Assembly: GCF_040901545.1 (NCBI RefSeq)
Contig: NZ_JBBDYL010000045.1
Span: 186,001-250,000, forward strand
Origin: Sulfuricaulis sp040901545
Lineage (GTDB): Bacteria > Pseudomonadota > Gammaproteobacteria > Acidiferrobacterales > Sulfurifustaceae
DNA: 64,000 nt
Direction: 5' to 3'
A program made the position numbers and the translations under genes. Position 1 is the stretch's first letter, and each line of letters opens with the position of its first letter. This document shows positions 1 to 8,532 of this stretch, one piece after another. The notes beneath the pieces are model-generated. The model saw only the letters and a list, made by a program, of their open reading frames with translations, had not been told where the DNA came from and made no database searches.

Positions 1-2297
1 CCGACACTCAGGAAAAACGCTGGATCCAGAGCAGCCTCGAAAGCATGCACGGCGTTCCCGATTACCCGCCCGAGGTGCGTGTCAACCTGCTCAAGCGGCT
101 GACGGCGGCCCAGGGCCTCGAACATTATCTGCACACCAAGTACGTGGGACAGAAACGCTTCTCGCTTGAGGGCAGCGAAAGCCTGGTCCTCATGCTTGAT
201 GAAGTGATCCAGCGCGCAGGCGCGATGGGAGTGAAAGAGATTGTTATCGGCATGGCGCACCGCGGACGACTTAATGTGCTGGTGAATATCCTTGGCAAGA
301 GCCCGGCTGAGTTGTTCCGGGAATTCGAAGGGAAAAATGATAATAACGGCGGTACCGGCGACGTGAAATATCACTTGGGTTTCTCTTCGGATATCGAGAC
401 GGAAGGCCGTAACGTGCACGTGGTGCTCGCTTTTAATCCGTCCCATCTCGAAATCGTCGGACCCGTGGTGCAAGGCTCGGTGCGCGCACGTCAGGAACGC
501 AGCCATGACAAACGAGGCAATCGCATCCTGCCCGTGGTCATCCATGGTGACGCGGCGTTTTCGGGCCAGGGCGTGGTAATGGAAACCTTCAGCATGTCGC
601 AGTCGCGCGGCTACTCGACCAAGGGCACCGTGCATATCGTGCTGAACAACCAGATCGGGTTTACCACGAGCAACCAGCAGGATGCGCGCTCCACACTTTA
701 CTGTACCGACGTGGCGAAAATGGTTGGGGCACCGATCTTCCATGTCAACGGTGACGATCCCGATGCGGTGCTGTTCGTCACGCAAATTGCACTCGATTAC
801 CGCATGACCTTCCACAAGGACGTGGTGATCGATCTCTTCAGCTACCGCCGTCACGGCCATTCGGAAGCCGATGAACCGTCGGTGACCCAACCGGTCATGT
901 ATCAGCGCATCCGGGAATTGCCCACGACACTCGCGCTCTACAAGCGCGTCTTGGTGGAAGATCGGGCCATCACCGAAGAACAAGCGGCGGAAATTACTCA
1001 GACTTATCAGAAACAGCTTGATGACGGTGTCTGTGTCGCACCGCATATCGTGCCCAAGGAGGAAGCCGGTTACGCCTTTAACGCCGACTGGAGCGCGTAT
1101 TCCTCCGGGACAGGCGAATCTTTGCCCGAAACGGGTATCAGTCTCGAGACATTGCGTGCTCTCTCCGAAGCCATGCTTCGTGTTCCGGAAGGATTCGAGC
1201 TGCATCCGCAAGTCGTCAAGATCTTCGACAGCCGCCGCAAGATGGCAGCCGGCGCGCTGCCGGTGGACTGGGGATTCGCTGAAAATCTCGCGTACGCCTC
1301 GTTGCTCAAGGATGGCTACGGCGTGCGACTTTCCGGCCAGGACTCGGGGCGCGGCACATTTTTCCATCGCCACGCCGTGGTCTATCACCACAAAACCGGC
1401 GAGGCCTACGTGCCGTTACGTAACATCTTCGATGAACAGCCGAATTTTCTGGTGATCAATTCGCTGCTGTCGGAAGAAGCGGTGCTTGCCTTCGAATACG
1501 GTTTCGCGACCGCCGATCCCAAAACGCTTACCATCTGGGAGGCCCAATTCGGGGATTTCGCGAATAACGCGCAGGTAGTGATTGATCAGTTCGTCTGCGC
1601 GGGCGAGCAAAAATGGAATCGTCTGTGCGGACTGGTGCTTTTTCTGCCTCATGGCTACGAAGGCCAGGGCCCGGAACACTCCTCGGCACGACTCGAACGG
1701 TATCTTCAGCTTTGCGCCCAGCAGAACATGTTTGTTTGCGCGCCGACTACACCGGCGCAGTTCTTCCATCTGTTGCGCCGCCAGATGCTCTGGCCGCGCC
1801 GCAAACCGCTGGTGATCATGACCCCGAAAAGTCTGCTGCGTCACCGGAATTCTGTCAGCACCCTCGAGGAGTTGACGCAAGGCCGGTTCCGGGCGTTCCT
1901 CGGGGAAATGGAACCGCTCGATGACGCCGCCGTCAAGGAAATAATCTTCTGCAGCGGCAAGGTTTACTACGATCTTCTCGAGCGGAGACAAACATTGCAA
2001 CGTCGCGATAGCGCCATACTCCGAGTCGAACAGCTCTATCCATTTCCGGAAGCGGATTTGCGACAAGAATTGCAACGTTATCCTCGCGCCAGTCGTTTCA
2101 TCTGGTGCCAGGAGGAATCACGGAACAAGGGCGCGTGGTACCAGACTCAGCATCGCATCCATCGTATTCTGCCCAAAGGGATGCTATTAGAATATGTCGG
2201 ACGCCCTACGGCTGCGGCCGTTGCCGTAGGCAGTTATCACCTGCATATCAAGCAATTGAATGAATTTCTTGATCAGGCACTGGGAGCCGTGAAGTGA
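1..2297 (+). CDS. sucA: 2-oxoglutarate dehydrogenase E1 component, 5'-partial
   Basis: Thiamine-diphosphate-dependent E1 subunit that decarboxylates 2-oxoglutarate and passes the succinyl group to the lipoyl arm of SucB in the TCA cycle. The reading frame is open from base 3 (reading DTQEKRWIQ...) and has no start in the window, so about 170-180 N-terminal residues of the usual ~930 lie upstream. The visible part holds the E1 diphosphate-binding segment (GDAAFSGQG, then NNQIGFTT) and the C-terminal transketolase-like domain (FGDFANNAQVVIDQF; WCQEESRNKGAWY near the end). sucB follows after 18 bp, giving the usual sucAB order. The ATG at 45 is internal and not the start. Confidence 0.97.
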   Translation, partial: DTQEKRWIQSSLESMHGVPDYPPEVRVNLLKRLTAAQGLEHYLHTKYVGQKRFSLEGSESLVLMLDEVIQRAGAMGVKEIVIGMAHRGRLNVLVNILGKSPAELFREFEGKNDNNGGTGDVKYHLGFSSDIETEGRNVHVVLAFNPSHLEIVGPVVQGSVRARQERSHDKRGNRILPVVIHGDAAFSGQGVVMETFSMSQSRGYSTKGTVHIVLNNQIGFTTSNQQDARSTLYCTDVAKMVGAPIFHVNGDDPDAVLFVTQIALDYRMTFHKDVVIDLFSYRRHGHSEADEPSVTQPVMYQRIRELPTTLALYKRVLVEDRAITEEQAAEITQTYQKQLDDGVCVAPHIVPKEEAGYAFNADWSAYSSGTGESLPETGISLETLRALSEAMLRVPEGFELHPQVVKIFDSRRKMAAGALPVDWGFAENLAYASLLKDGYGVRLSGQDSGRGTFFHRHAVVYHHKTGEAYVPLRNIFDEQPNFLVINSLLSEEAVLAFEYGFATADPKTLTIWEAQFGDFANNAQVVIDQFVCAGEQKWNRLCGLVLFLPHGYEGQGPEHSSARLERYLQLCAQQNMFVCAPTTPAQFFHLLRRQMLWPRRKPLVIMTPKSLLRHRNSVSTLEELTQGRFRAFLGEMEPLDDAAVKEIIFCSGKVYYDLLERRQTLQRRDSAILRVEQLYPFPEADLRQELQRYPRASRFIWCQEESRNKGAWYQTQHRIHRILPKGMLLEYVGRPTAAAVAVGSYHLHIKQLNEFLDQALGAVK

Positions 2298-2315
2298 CTT
2301 CGGACAAAATCAATC

Positions 2316-3590
2316 ATGTCCGCTGAAATAACGGTTCCCATATTTCCGGAATCCATCACCGAAGGCACTGTCCTCTCTTGGCACAAGCAGCCGGGAGAGA
2401 AATTTTCGCGCGGTGAATTGCTCGCCGAGGTTGAGACGGACAAGGTGGTTTTCGAAGTGCCGGCCCCCGACAACGGTATGTTGACGGAAATATCCGTCCC
2501 GGCCGGCGCTACGGTGAAATCGGGCCAGTCAATCGCCCGTTTCGATAAAGGCGTTAATACGAAAGACGTTAAAACGGAGGCAACGACTTCAACGGTCGTC
2601 AAAACCGTGTCCCCGGCGCCACCCGCCACTGTTACTGTTTCCAAAACCGCGCCGGAAAAAACCGTATCCGAGGCGGCCGCGGTCATGCCGGCGGCGAAAC
2701 GTCTCATGGATGAACACGGAATGGATGCCCGGAAAATTACCGGCAGCGGCAAGGGCGGTCGAATCCTCAAAGAAGACGTGGCGCGTCAGATTGGAAAAAA
2801 TGAAATCGAACCCGAACCCGAAACTGAACCGGTAAAAACCAAACCGGCCGTCGCCCAACCACCCACAACGCGGCCCGTGACCGCGGGTGAGCGGCCCGAA
2901 CGTCGTGTGCCCATGACGCGCCTGCGCGCGCGCATTGCCGAACGGCTGGTCGAGGCACAGAGCACGGCGGTTATTCTCACGACTTTCAATGAAGTAAATA
3001 TGCAACCCGTGATGGAATTGCGGACCCGCCATCGGGAACGTTTCGAACAAGAATACGGCGTACGCCTTGGGTATATGTCGTTTTTCGTCAAGGCCTCGGT
3101 GGAAGCAATCCGGCACTTTCCCGAAATCGGCGCGTCCATCGACGGCAATGATATTGTTTACCACGGCTACTACGACATCGGTGTTGCCGTCAGTACCCCG
3201 CGTGGCCTGGTGGTGCCGGTATTGCGTGACGCCGATCGGCTCAGCCTGGCCGATATCGAATCCGGCATCAAGGATTTCGGAGATCGCGCCCAGAACGGAC
3301 GGCTTGCGATTGAAGAAATCACGGGCGGAATCTTCACTATTACCAACGGCGGCGTGTTTGGTTCGCTCATGTCCACGCCGATCCTGAACCCCCCGCAAAC
3401 TGCGATTCTCGGCATGCATAAAATCCAGGAACGTCCGGTGGCAGAAAACGGCCAGATCGTCATCCGGCCGATGATGTATCTCGCGCTGTCCTATGATCAC
3501 CGTTTGATCGACGGGCGCGAGGCAGTGCAGTTCCTTATCATGATCAAGGAGCTGCTTGAAGATCCGACGCGCCTGCTGCTGGAGGTTTAA
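2316..3590 (+). CDS. sucB: Dihydrolipoamide succinyltransferase (E2 of 2-oxoglutarate dehydrogenase)
   Basis: Core E2 subunit, 424 aa, moving the succinyl group from E1 to CoA. Domains in order: one N-terminal lipoyl domain (residues ~3-77, lipoylated lysine K43 in the ETDKVVFEV segment), a Thr/Val/Pro/Ala-rich hinge (~80-112), a peripheral-subunit-binding domain (~112-155, AAKRLMDEHGMD ... GKGGRILKEDV), a second Pro/Glu-rich hinge, and the catalytic acyltransferase domain (~190-424) with the signature SYDHRLIDGREA containing the catalytic His and Asp. Length and layout are normal for SucB. It is co-directional with sucA and lpdA. Confidence 0.97.
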   Translation: MSAEITVPIFPESITEGTVLSWHKQPGEKFSRGELLAEVETDKVVFEVPAPDNGMLTEISVPAGATVKSGQSIARFDKGVNTKDVKTEATTSTVVKTVSPAPPATVTVSKTAPEKTVSEAAAVMPAAKRLMDEHGMDARKITGSGKGGRILKEDVARQIGKNEIEPEPETEPVKTKPAVAQPPTTRPVTAGERPERRVPMTRLRARIAERLVEAQSTAVILTTFNEVNMQPVMELRTRHRERFEQEYGVRLGYMSFFVKASVEAIRHFPEIGASIDGNDIVYHGYYDIGVAVSTPRGLVVPVLRDADRLSLADIESGIKDFGDRAQNGRLAIEEITGGIFTITNGGVFGSLMSTPILNPPQTAILGMHKIQERPVAENGQIVIRPMMYLALSYDHRLIDGREAVQFLIMIKELLEDPTRLLLEV

Positions 3591-3711
3591 TTTCATCCCG
3601 GGGAATCCAGCGGATCACAGATCAAGGCCGGGCGTGAACTATTGCAAATTTTTTCCATTGTGTTGTCGATCTCTGTTCATCTCGGTTACATTCTCATAAA
3701 GGAACCGTGTC

Positions 3712-5160
3712 GTGGCGACTGAACGATTTAATGTGGTGGTGATAGGCGCCGGCCCTGCCGGCTACACGGCGGCGATCCGGGCGGCACAGCTCGGCCTCAA
3801 GGTGGCCTGCGTGGACGACTGGCACGATCCGAAGGGCAAGCCCGCCCTGGGTGGGACCTGTCTCAACGCCGGATGCATTCCTTCCAAGGCGTTGCTTGAG
3901 TCCTCGGAGTTTTATCTGATGGCGCGCGAACACGGACCCGGGCGCGGCATCAAATTCACCAATCTGTCGCTCGATTTGCCCGCCATGATGACACACAAGG
4001 ACAAGGTAGTGTCCGAACTCACGGGCGGGATCGCCATCCTTTTCAAAGCCAACGGCATTACCTGGATACCGGGACGGGGCAAACTGTTGCCGAATAACAT
4101 CGTGGAAATTTCGAACGATTCGGCGCACCGCCGGGTCGAAGCGGATCAGGTGATTCTTGCGAGCGGTTCGATCCCCTCCGGGCTTAAAAGCGCCGCGTTT
4201 GACGGGAAGTCAATTGTTGATTCGCAGGCGGCGCTCGAGTTCAGGGAAGTACCACGCCGTCTTGGCGTGATCGGCGCGGGCGTGATCGGACTTGAGCTCG
4301 GCAGCGTGTGGCGGCGACTTGGGTCTGAAGTGGTGCTGCTTGAAGCGCAGGAGACGTTCCTGTCCATGGCCGATGAACAATTGGCGCGGGAATCACTCAA
4401 GCAGTTTACCGCCCAGGGACTCGATATCCGCCTTGGCGCGCGGGTTCTCGGAAGCCGGGTTGAAAAAGGCACCGTGGCCGTACGCTACCAGGATAAAAAC
4501 GGCGAGCACGAGGACACCGTGGATCGCCTCATTGTTGCGGTCGGCAGACGACCCAATACCGACGGGCTTTACGACAAGGAAGTCAGATTGTTGTTGGATG
4601 AATGGGGTTGCGTGCACGTGGATGCGCATTGCCGCACAAACCTTCCCGACGTCTACGCGATCGGTGACCTGGTCCGCGGACCGATGCTGGCGCATAAGGG
4701 AATGGAAGAAGGCATCATGGTGGCTGAACGGATTGCCGGACAGACGACCACGGTGAACTACGATATCGTCCCGTCCGTGATTTACACTCAGCCTGAAATC
4801 GCCTGGGTGGGAAAAACCGAGCAGGAGCTGAAGAGCGCGGGCGAGTCCTATCGCGCCGGTGTCTTCCCGTTTGCGGCCAACGGCCGCGCCAGGGCCTTGG
4901 CATTGGGCGAGGCCGTTGGTTTTATCAAGATCCTCGCGGGAAAAGACACCGATCGTGTACGCGGTGTGCACCTGGTTGGTCCGGGTTGTTCCGAGCTGGT
5001 CGCCGTGGCCGCGTTGGCGATGTCATTCAACGCCACCAGCGAGGACATCATGCTCACGATGTTTGCCCATCCCACGCTGTCGGAAGTCATGCACGAGGCG
5101 TCGCTGGCCGTGGCCGGGCACGCAATTCATATGGCGCAGCCCCGGCGCGCCCGATCTTGA
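3712..5160 (+). CDS. lpdA: Dihydrolipoyl dehydrogenase (E3)
   Basis: FAD flavoprotein, 482 aa, that reoxidises the dihydrolipoyl arm of SucB with NAD+. An N-terminal Rossmann motif (GAGPAGYTAA, residues 12-21) binds FAD. The redox-active disulfide is C50/C55 in GGTCLNAGCIPSK. A second nucleotide-binding motif (GAGVIGLELG) serves NAD, and the C-terminal interface motif HPTLSE carries the catalytic His-Glu pair. The start is GTG, supported by AAAGGA 9 bp upstream. The 121-bp gap after sucB holds no gene, so it may have its own promoter or be the third gene of the operon. Confidence 0.96.
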   Translation: MATERFNVVVIGAGPAGYTAAIRAAQLGLKVACVDDWHDPKGKPALGGTCLNAGCIPSKALLESSEFYLMAREHGPGRGIKFTNLSLDLPAMMTHKDKVVSELTGGIAILFKANGITWIPGRGKLLPNNIVEISNDSAHRRVEADQVILASGSIPSGLKSAAFDGKSIVDSQAALEFREVPRRLGVIGAGVIGLELGSVWRRLGSEVVLLEAQETFLSMADEQLARESLKQFTAQGLDIRLGARVLGSRVEKGTVAVRYQDKNGEHEDTVDRLIVAVGRRPNTDGLYDKEVRLLLDEWGCVHVDAHCRTNLPDVYAIGDLVRGPMLAHKGMEEGIMVAERIAGQTTTVNYDIVPSVIYTQPEIAWVGKTEQELKSAGESYRAGVFPFAANGRARALALGEAVGFIKILAGKDTDRVRGVHLVGPGCSELVAVAALAMSFNATSEDIMLTMFAHPTLSEVMHEASLAVAGHAIHMAQPRRARS

Positions 5161-5240
5161 ACGAATTTTCCGCCACGGGAGTAGTTGCTTGATTGCCAGG
5201 ATGCGCGGCGCCACGGGTAAGTTTCGACGCCTTGAAGGGA

Positions 5241-5259
5241 TGGCGCGCCTTAGAGGATT
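5241..5259. repeat. Second copy of the tRNA-Arg 3' end (att-like direct repeat)
   Basis: Nineteen bases match 5430-5448 at 18 of 19 positions. The matched piece is the tRNA gene's 3' end: CCA, discriminator, 3' acceptor strand and part of the T-stem. A short copy of a tRNA 3' end in direct orientation is the usual trace of site-specific integration into a tRNA gene. No integrase is present in the 170 bp between the copies. Confidence 0.6.
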
Positions 5260-5261
5260 AC

Positions 5262-5404
5262 TCGGCCCTGCGGGCCTCGCCCCTTCGGGGCCAGCGTCGC
5301 TACGCTCCGCTGTTCAGAACGGCCGCGCCGTTCTGTCGAACCGCTGTTTGATAAGACAATGGTCAGCGGTTCGAAAGTCCCAACACCTGCCAACAAAGCG
5401 AAGG
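5262..5404. repeat. Cluster of palindromes next to tRNA-Arg
   Basis: Several perfect inverted repeats lie in a row: GGCCCTGCGGGCC-type and GCCCCTTCGGGGC-type hairpins (~5263-5292), a 9-bp repeat at 5315-5323/5327-5335, an 11-bp repeat at 5336-5346/5364-5374, and a 16-bp repeat at 5389-5404/5418-5433. The last one uses the CCA end of the tRNA gene as its second arm, so on the minus strand it would form a hairpin immediately after the tRNA. It lacks a U-run there. The density suggests a REP/BIME-like or element-derived sequence; no coding capacity is seen. Confidence 0.6.
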
Positions 5405-5429
5405 AGGCTGTTGGCCCCCTTCGCTTTGT

Positions 5430-5506
5430 TGGCGCGCCCTAGAGGATTCGAACCTCTGACCTTCAGCGTCGGAGGCTGACGCTCTATCCAACTGAGCTAA
5501 GGGCGC
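5430..5506 (-). tRNA. tRNA-Arg (anticodon CCG)
   Basis: Read on the minus strand, a 77-nt cloverleaf folds. The acceptor GCGCCCT pairs with AGGGCGC, the D-arm is GCTC...GAGC, the anticodon stem TCAGC/GCTGA encloses the loop CTCCGAC (anticodon CCG, reading CGG), and the T-arm AGAGG/CCTCT encloses TTCGAAT. The discriminator is G and the CCA end is encoded in the DNA (5430-5432). Confidence 0.95.
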
Positions 5507-5656
5507 TAATTGAAGTAATGGTAACACCCGGGGTCGATGTACTGAAGTGAAACCCGTCAGCATCCCCGTGCCACCCAGTTAAGCTGAGCGCGCAACGCGT
5601 GGTTAGCATAACAGCCGGAACAGACAGCGTTTATCGGGGATATCATGAAAAGGGTT

Positions 5657-5685
5657 TTTTGAATAGTGAATAATTAGGATATACT
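5657..5685 (+). promoter_or_regulatory. Candidate sigma70 promoter for the cytochrome c gene
   Basis: TTTTGA (5657-5662) and TATACT (5680-5685) are spaced by 17 bp in an AT-rich stretch 77 bp before the start codon at 5762. Confidence 0.45.
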
Positions 5686-5761
5686 GGGTGCCGAATGATT
5701 CCAGGCTCCGCCATCCGGCGGGTTAAAACTCAATTATTTAAGTTTAGTGCAAGGGTAAAAC

Positions 5762-6244
5762 ATGACTGATCGTGCATTTATGAAATCTTTTGGGGGCTTG
5801 ATCTTGGCGCTGGTGTCGTTGACCGTGATTCTATTTATCATCGCCCAGATCGTCGGTGGCAAGGAGTCAAAATCTGTCGAAGCCACGGCAGATGCCAAAA
5901 CCATCGCCGAACGCATCAAGCCGGTAGGTGAAGTCAGCGTCGCGACCGCGGCACCCGGCAGTCCGGTCATGGAGGCCATCATTCCTTCGGCTATTGCCGC
6001 GGGGGATGACAAGGGGAAGAAAGTCTATGACGCCAGCTGCGCGGTGTGTCACGCCGCGGGAGTGGCGGATGCACCGAAACTCGGTGATAAAGCCGCGTGG
6101 GCGCCGCGACTCAAGGCCGGCATGGATGCCGTCTATGCCAATGCCATCAAGGGCAAGGGCGCCATGCCACCGAAAGGGACCTATCAGGGTCCGGACGCCG
6201 ATGTCAAAGCAGCGGTTGACTATATGGCATCTAAAGCGAAATAA
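5762..6244 (+). CDS. Membrane-anchored class I cytochrome c (c5-like)
   Basis: 160-aa haem protein. An uncleaved N-terminal membrane anchor (residues ~10-31, GGLILALVSLTVILFIIAQI) is followed by an Ala-rich linker and one c-type haem domain. Haem attachment is CAVCH (C93, C96, H97), and the likely distal ligand is M135 in GKGAMPPKG. The size and C-terminal ending resemble the cytochrome c5 family, which transfers electrons in the periplasm between respiratory complexes. It is monocistronic, with a promoter-like sequence before it and a strong terminator after it. The exact partner cannot be told. Confidence 0.85.
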   Translation: MTDRAFMKSFGGLILALVSLTVILFIIAQIVGGKESKSVEATADAKTIAERIKPVGEVSVATAAPGSPVMEAIIPSAIAAGDDKGKKVYDASCAVCHAAGVADAPKLGDKAAWAPRLKAGMDAVYANAIKGKGAMPPKGTYQGPDADVKAAVDYMASKAK

Positions 6245-6262
6245 CTTTCAAATATTTTCGGA

Positions 6263-6290
6263 AAAAGCGGCCGCAAGGCCGCTTTTTTTT
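6263..6290 (+). terminator. Rho-independent terminator of the cytochrome c gene
   Basis: Stem AGCGGCC/GGCCGCT around a short loop, extended by an A-run paired with a run of eight T (6283-6290), 19 bp after the stop codon. Confidence 0.9.
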
Positions 6291-6427
6291 GCCCCAGCCC
6301 CGGATCGGCACAATCGCGCGCGTACTCTACCTCGGCAGGCCCGATGACAACCTCGATTTAAATACTTAGCACTCGAAAGCATTTCTTTGTTTTAGAGTGG
6401 AGTGAGTGGTGGTCGTAGTTGACGCAT

Positions 6428-7942
6428 TCACGAATATATCCTTTCACGGTCGAGGCAACGATACTGCACGGCTTCGGCCACGTGCGCGGGGCGAATAAAC
6501 TCCTCCGCGGCCAGATCGGCGATGGTGCGCGCCACCTTGAGTATACGGTGATAGGCGCGCGCGGAAAAACCCAAGCGATCCATGGCCTGTTCCAGCAGTT
6601 GTCGTCCGGATTCATCCAGCCGGCAGGCGCTCTCGATCTGCTGGTTGGTGAGCGCAGCGTTGTGACAACCATTACGATGGCGTTGCCGTTCGCGCGTCTG
6701 CTCCACTCTGGTGCGCACCTCTCCCGAGGATTCACTGGTGCGTGTCGCCCGATCCAGCAACACTTCGCGCGGCACCGCCGGAACTTCGATATGGATGTCG
6801 ATGCGATCGAGTAATGGACCGGAGATCCGAGCACGATATTGATTCACTTTGTCCGGTGTACAGCGACAGCGTCCGGAGGCGTCGCCGTAATAGCCACAGG
6901 GGCAGGGATTCATTGCCGCCACCAGCTGGAATCGGGCGGGAAATTCCGCCTGTCTCGCGGCGCGGGAGACGGTGACGGTGCCGGATTCCAGCGGTTCACG
7001 CAACACTTCCAGTACGTGGCGATTGAACTCCGGGAGCTCATCGAGAAATAGCACCCCATGATGCGCGAGCGAAATCTCGCCCGGATGTGGGTTACTGCCG
7101 CCACCCACGAGCGCTACGGCGGAAGCCGTATGGTGTGGCGCGCGGAACGGGCGTTGTTTCCAGTGCTTGAGTGAAAACCGTTTATGCAGAGACTGTATTG
7201 CCGCGGCTTCGAGCGCTTCGTCATCATCGAGCTGCGGCAGAATGCCGGGCAACCGCGCGGCCAGCATGGTTTTGCCCGCGCCGGGGGGGCCAATCATCAG
7301 CAGGCTGTGGCCGCCGGCGGCAGCAATTTCCAGGGCCCGGCGGGCCTGATGTTGTCCCTTCACGTCACGCAAATCGGGCACCCCGGAAGCATCGGGCTGC
7401 GGTATTTTCGCTTCCTGCCGCGCAAGTAGCGAACCACCATTGAAATGAGCCGTAACTTCGAGCAGATGTTTCGCCCCGCGGACATCTCCCCCAACCGCGA
7501 GGGCGGCCTCAAGCGCATTGGCTGCCGGGAGAATCAGGACACGATTGGATTGACGCGCTTCCAGTGCCGCCGTGAGCGCACCGAGCACGGGTCGAAGCTT
7601 TCCGGTCAGTGCCAACTCGCCGATGAATTCGTATCGGTCGAGATCGCGCTGTGGAATCTGACCGGATGCCGCCAGGATACCGATGGCAATAGGAAGGTCG
7701 AAGCGCCCGCCTTCCTTGGGAAGATCGGCGGGTGCGAGATTGATGGTAATGCGCCGTGCCGGAAATTCAAACCGCACATTCTGCAACGCCGCGCGCACCC
7801 GGTCCTTGCTTTCCTTGACCGCCGCTTCGGGCAGCCCCACGATGGAAAGATTCGGCAATCCGTTCGCCAAGTGAACTTCCACCGTAACTGGCGGTGCTTC
7901 CATTCCAATTTGGGCGCGGCTGTGAACAACAGCAAGTGTCAT
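6428..7942 (-). CDS. comM: YifB/ComM-family AAA+ ATPase (Mg-chelatase-like)
   Basis: 504-aa AAA+ protein. Studied ComM is a branch-migration helicase that helps integrate incoming DNA during natural transformation. The N-terminal ChlI-like domain begins MTLAVVHSRAQIGM and includes VGLPEAAVKESKDRV. The Walker A motif GPPGAGKTM sits near residue 220, and later segments include LFLDELPEF (Walker B) and AAMNPCPCGYYGD (a Cys-containing sensor region typical of the family), followed by a C-terminal helical domain. Full length. The co-presence of type IV pilus genes at 36-42 kb is compatible with DNA uptake, but competence is only inferred. Confidence 0.94.
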   Translation of the reverse strand: MTLAVVHSRAQIGMEAPPVTVEVHLANGLPNLSIVGLPEAAVKESKDRVRAALQNVRFEFPARRITINLAPADLPKEGGRFDLPIAIGILAASGQIPQRDLDRYEFIGELALTGKLRPVLGALTAALEARQSNRVLILPAANALEAALAVGGDVRGAKHLLEVTAHFNGGSLLARQEAKIPQPDASGVPDLRDVKGQHQARRALEIAAAGGHSLLMIGPPGAGKTMLAARLPGILPQLDDDEALEAAAIQSLHKRFSLKHWKQRPFRAPHHTASAVALVGGGSNPHPGEISLAHHGVLFLDELPEFNRHVLEVLREPLESGTVTVSRAARQAEFPARFQLVAAMNPCPCGYYGDASGRCRCTPDKVNQYRARISGPLLDRIDIHIEVPAVPREVLLDRATRTSESSGEVRTRVEQTRERQRHRNGCHNAALTNQQIESACRLDESGRQLLEQAMDRLGFSARAYHRILKVARTIADLAAEEFIRPAHVAEAVQYRCLDRERIYS

Positions 7943-8020
7943 GATGGGTTATCAGCTAGTTTTTTATTTCTTGGTCTATTTATTTCAGACCAGAAGCAAT
8001 ATTTTATTGAAGCTGTCGAA

Positions 8021-8260
8021 TTATTGTTGTTTTAGTTTTCCTTCGAGTTCGGCAACTCGCTTTTCAAGCTCCTGGACACGTTCGCGGGTTCGGCGCAGCA
8101 CCTGTTCCTGCACCTCGAGTTCTTCGCGTGAAACCAGTTTGAGCCGGTCGAATACCCCCTGGGACGCGGCGCGAACTTTTTTTTCCAGATCCTTCGGTCC
8201 CTCGGGGAGGATCCGGGTCAGCGCTGCCACCATCTGATCGATGATTTTCGTGTCGCTCAT
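8021..8260 (-). CDS. ubiK: UbiK family ubiquinone biosynthesis accessory factor
   Basis: 79-aa protein of the YqiC/BMFP family. It begins MSDTKIIDQMVAALTRILPEG, with an amphipathic N-terminal half, and ends in a heptad-type coiled coil (residues ~45-79, rich in Glu/Arg/Leu) that mediates trimerisation in known members. UbiK works with UbiJ in the aerobic coenzyme Q hydroxylation complex. It lies upstream of comM on the same strand with a 78-bp gap. Its length is typical. Confidence 0.9.
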   Translation of the reverse strand: MSDTKIIDQMVAALTRILPEGPKDLEKKVRAASQGVFDRLKLVSREELEVQEQVLRRTRERVQELEKRVAELEGKLKQQ

Positions 8261-8315
8261 GGCGCGGAATTATAACAAGCCCTCTGCTCGCGATCCGGGT
8301 CACGGGTTTCGGCTT

Positions 8316-8332
8316 TGCACACAATTGGTGCA
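8316..8332 (+). promoter_or_regulatory. NtrC-type enhancer site
   Basis: TGCACACAATTGGTGCA matches the NtrC consensus TGCACC-N5-GGTGCA at 11 of 12 fixed positions. Its centre is 129 bp upstream of the start site predicted from the sigma54 promoter at 8427. A half-site GGTGCA (8358-8363) lies 31 bp further on, about three helical turns. Confidence 0.8.
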
Positions 8333-8426
8333 GCGCCGATAAATCGATTTCTATCTTGGTGCATAAATCCCAGGCTCCGCTCCCGCAAATTCATGCAACT
8401 TGCTGTTATCAAAGGGAATATGACTC

Positions 8427-8442
8427 TGGCACAGAATCTGCT
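8427..8442 (+). promoter_or_regulatory. Sigma54 (RpoN) -24/-12 promoter of the porin-glnK-amt operon
   Basis: TGGCACAGAATCTGCT carries the GG and GC elements with the required 10-bp spacing (GG at 8428-8429, GC at 8440-8441). The predicted transcription start is about 8453, some 80 bp before the porin start codon. The NtrC-like site upstream supports nitrogen-limitation control. Confidence 0.82.
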
Positions 8443-8532
8443 TTAGAGCGCGCGAGATCGGAGAAATACGACTGGAATCTCAACGACTACGTTATTAAAC
8501 CACTTTTGCGCCGCAAGGCCGGGAGAGAGAAC

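Noticed and set aside
1416..2075. 219-aa minus-strand ORF inside sucA
   Set aside because: Antisense shadow of a strongly conserved gene; many such ORFs exist in this GC-rich window.
8356..8532. N-terminal extension of the TorF porin from an upstream ATG
   Set aside because: It would place the sigma54 promoter inside the coding region and bury the signal peptide; the start at 8533 is better.
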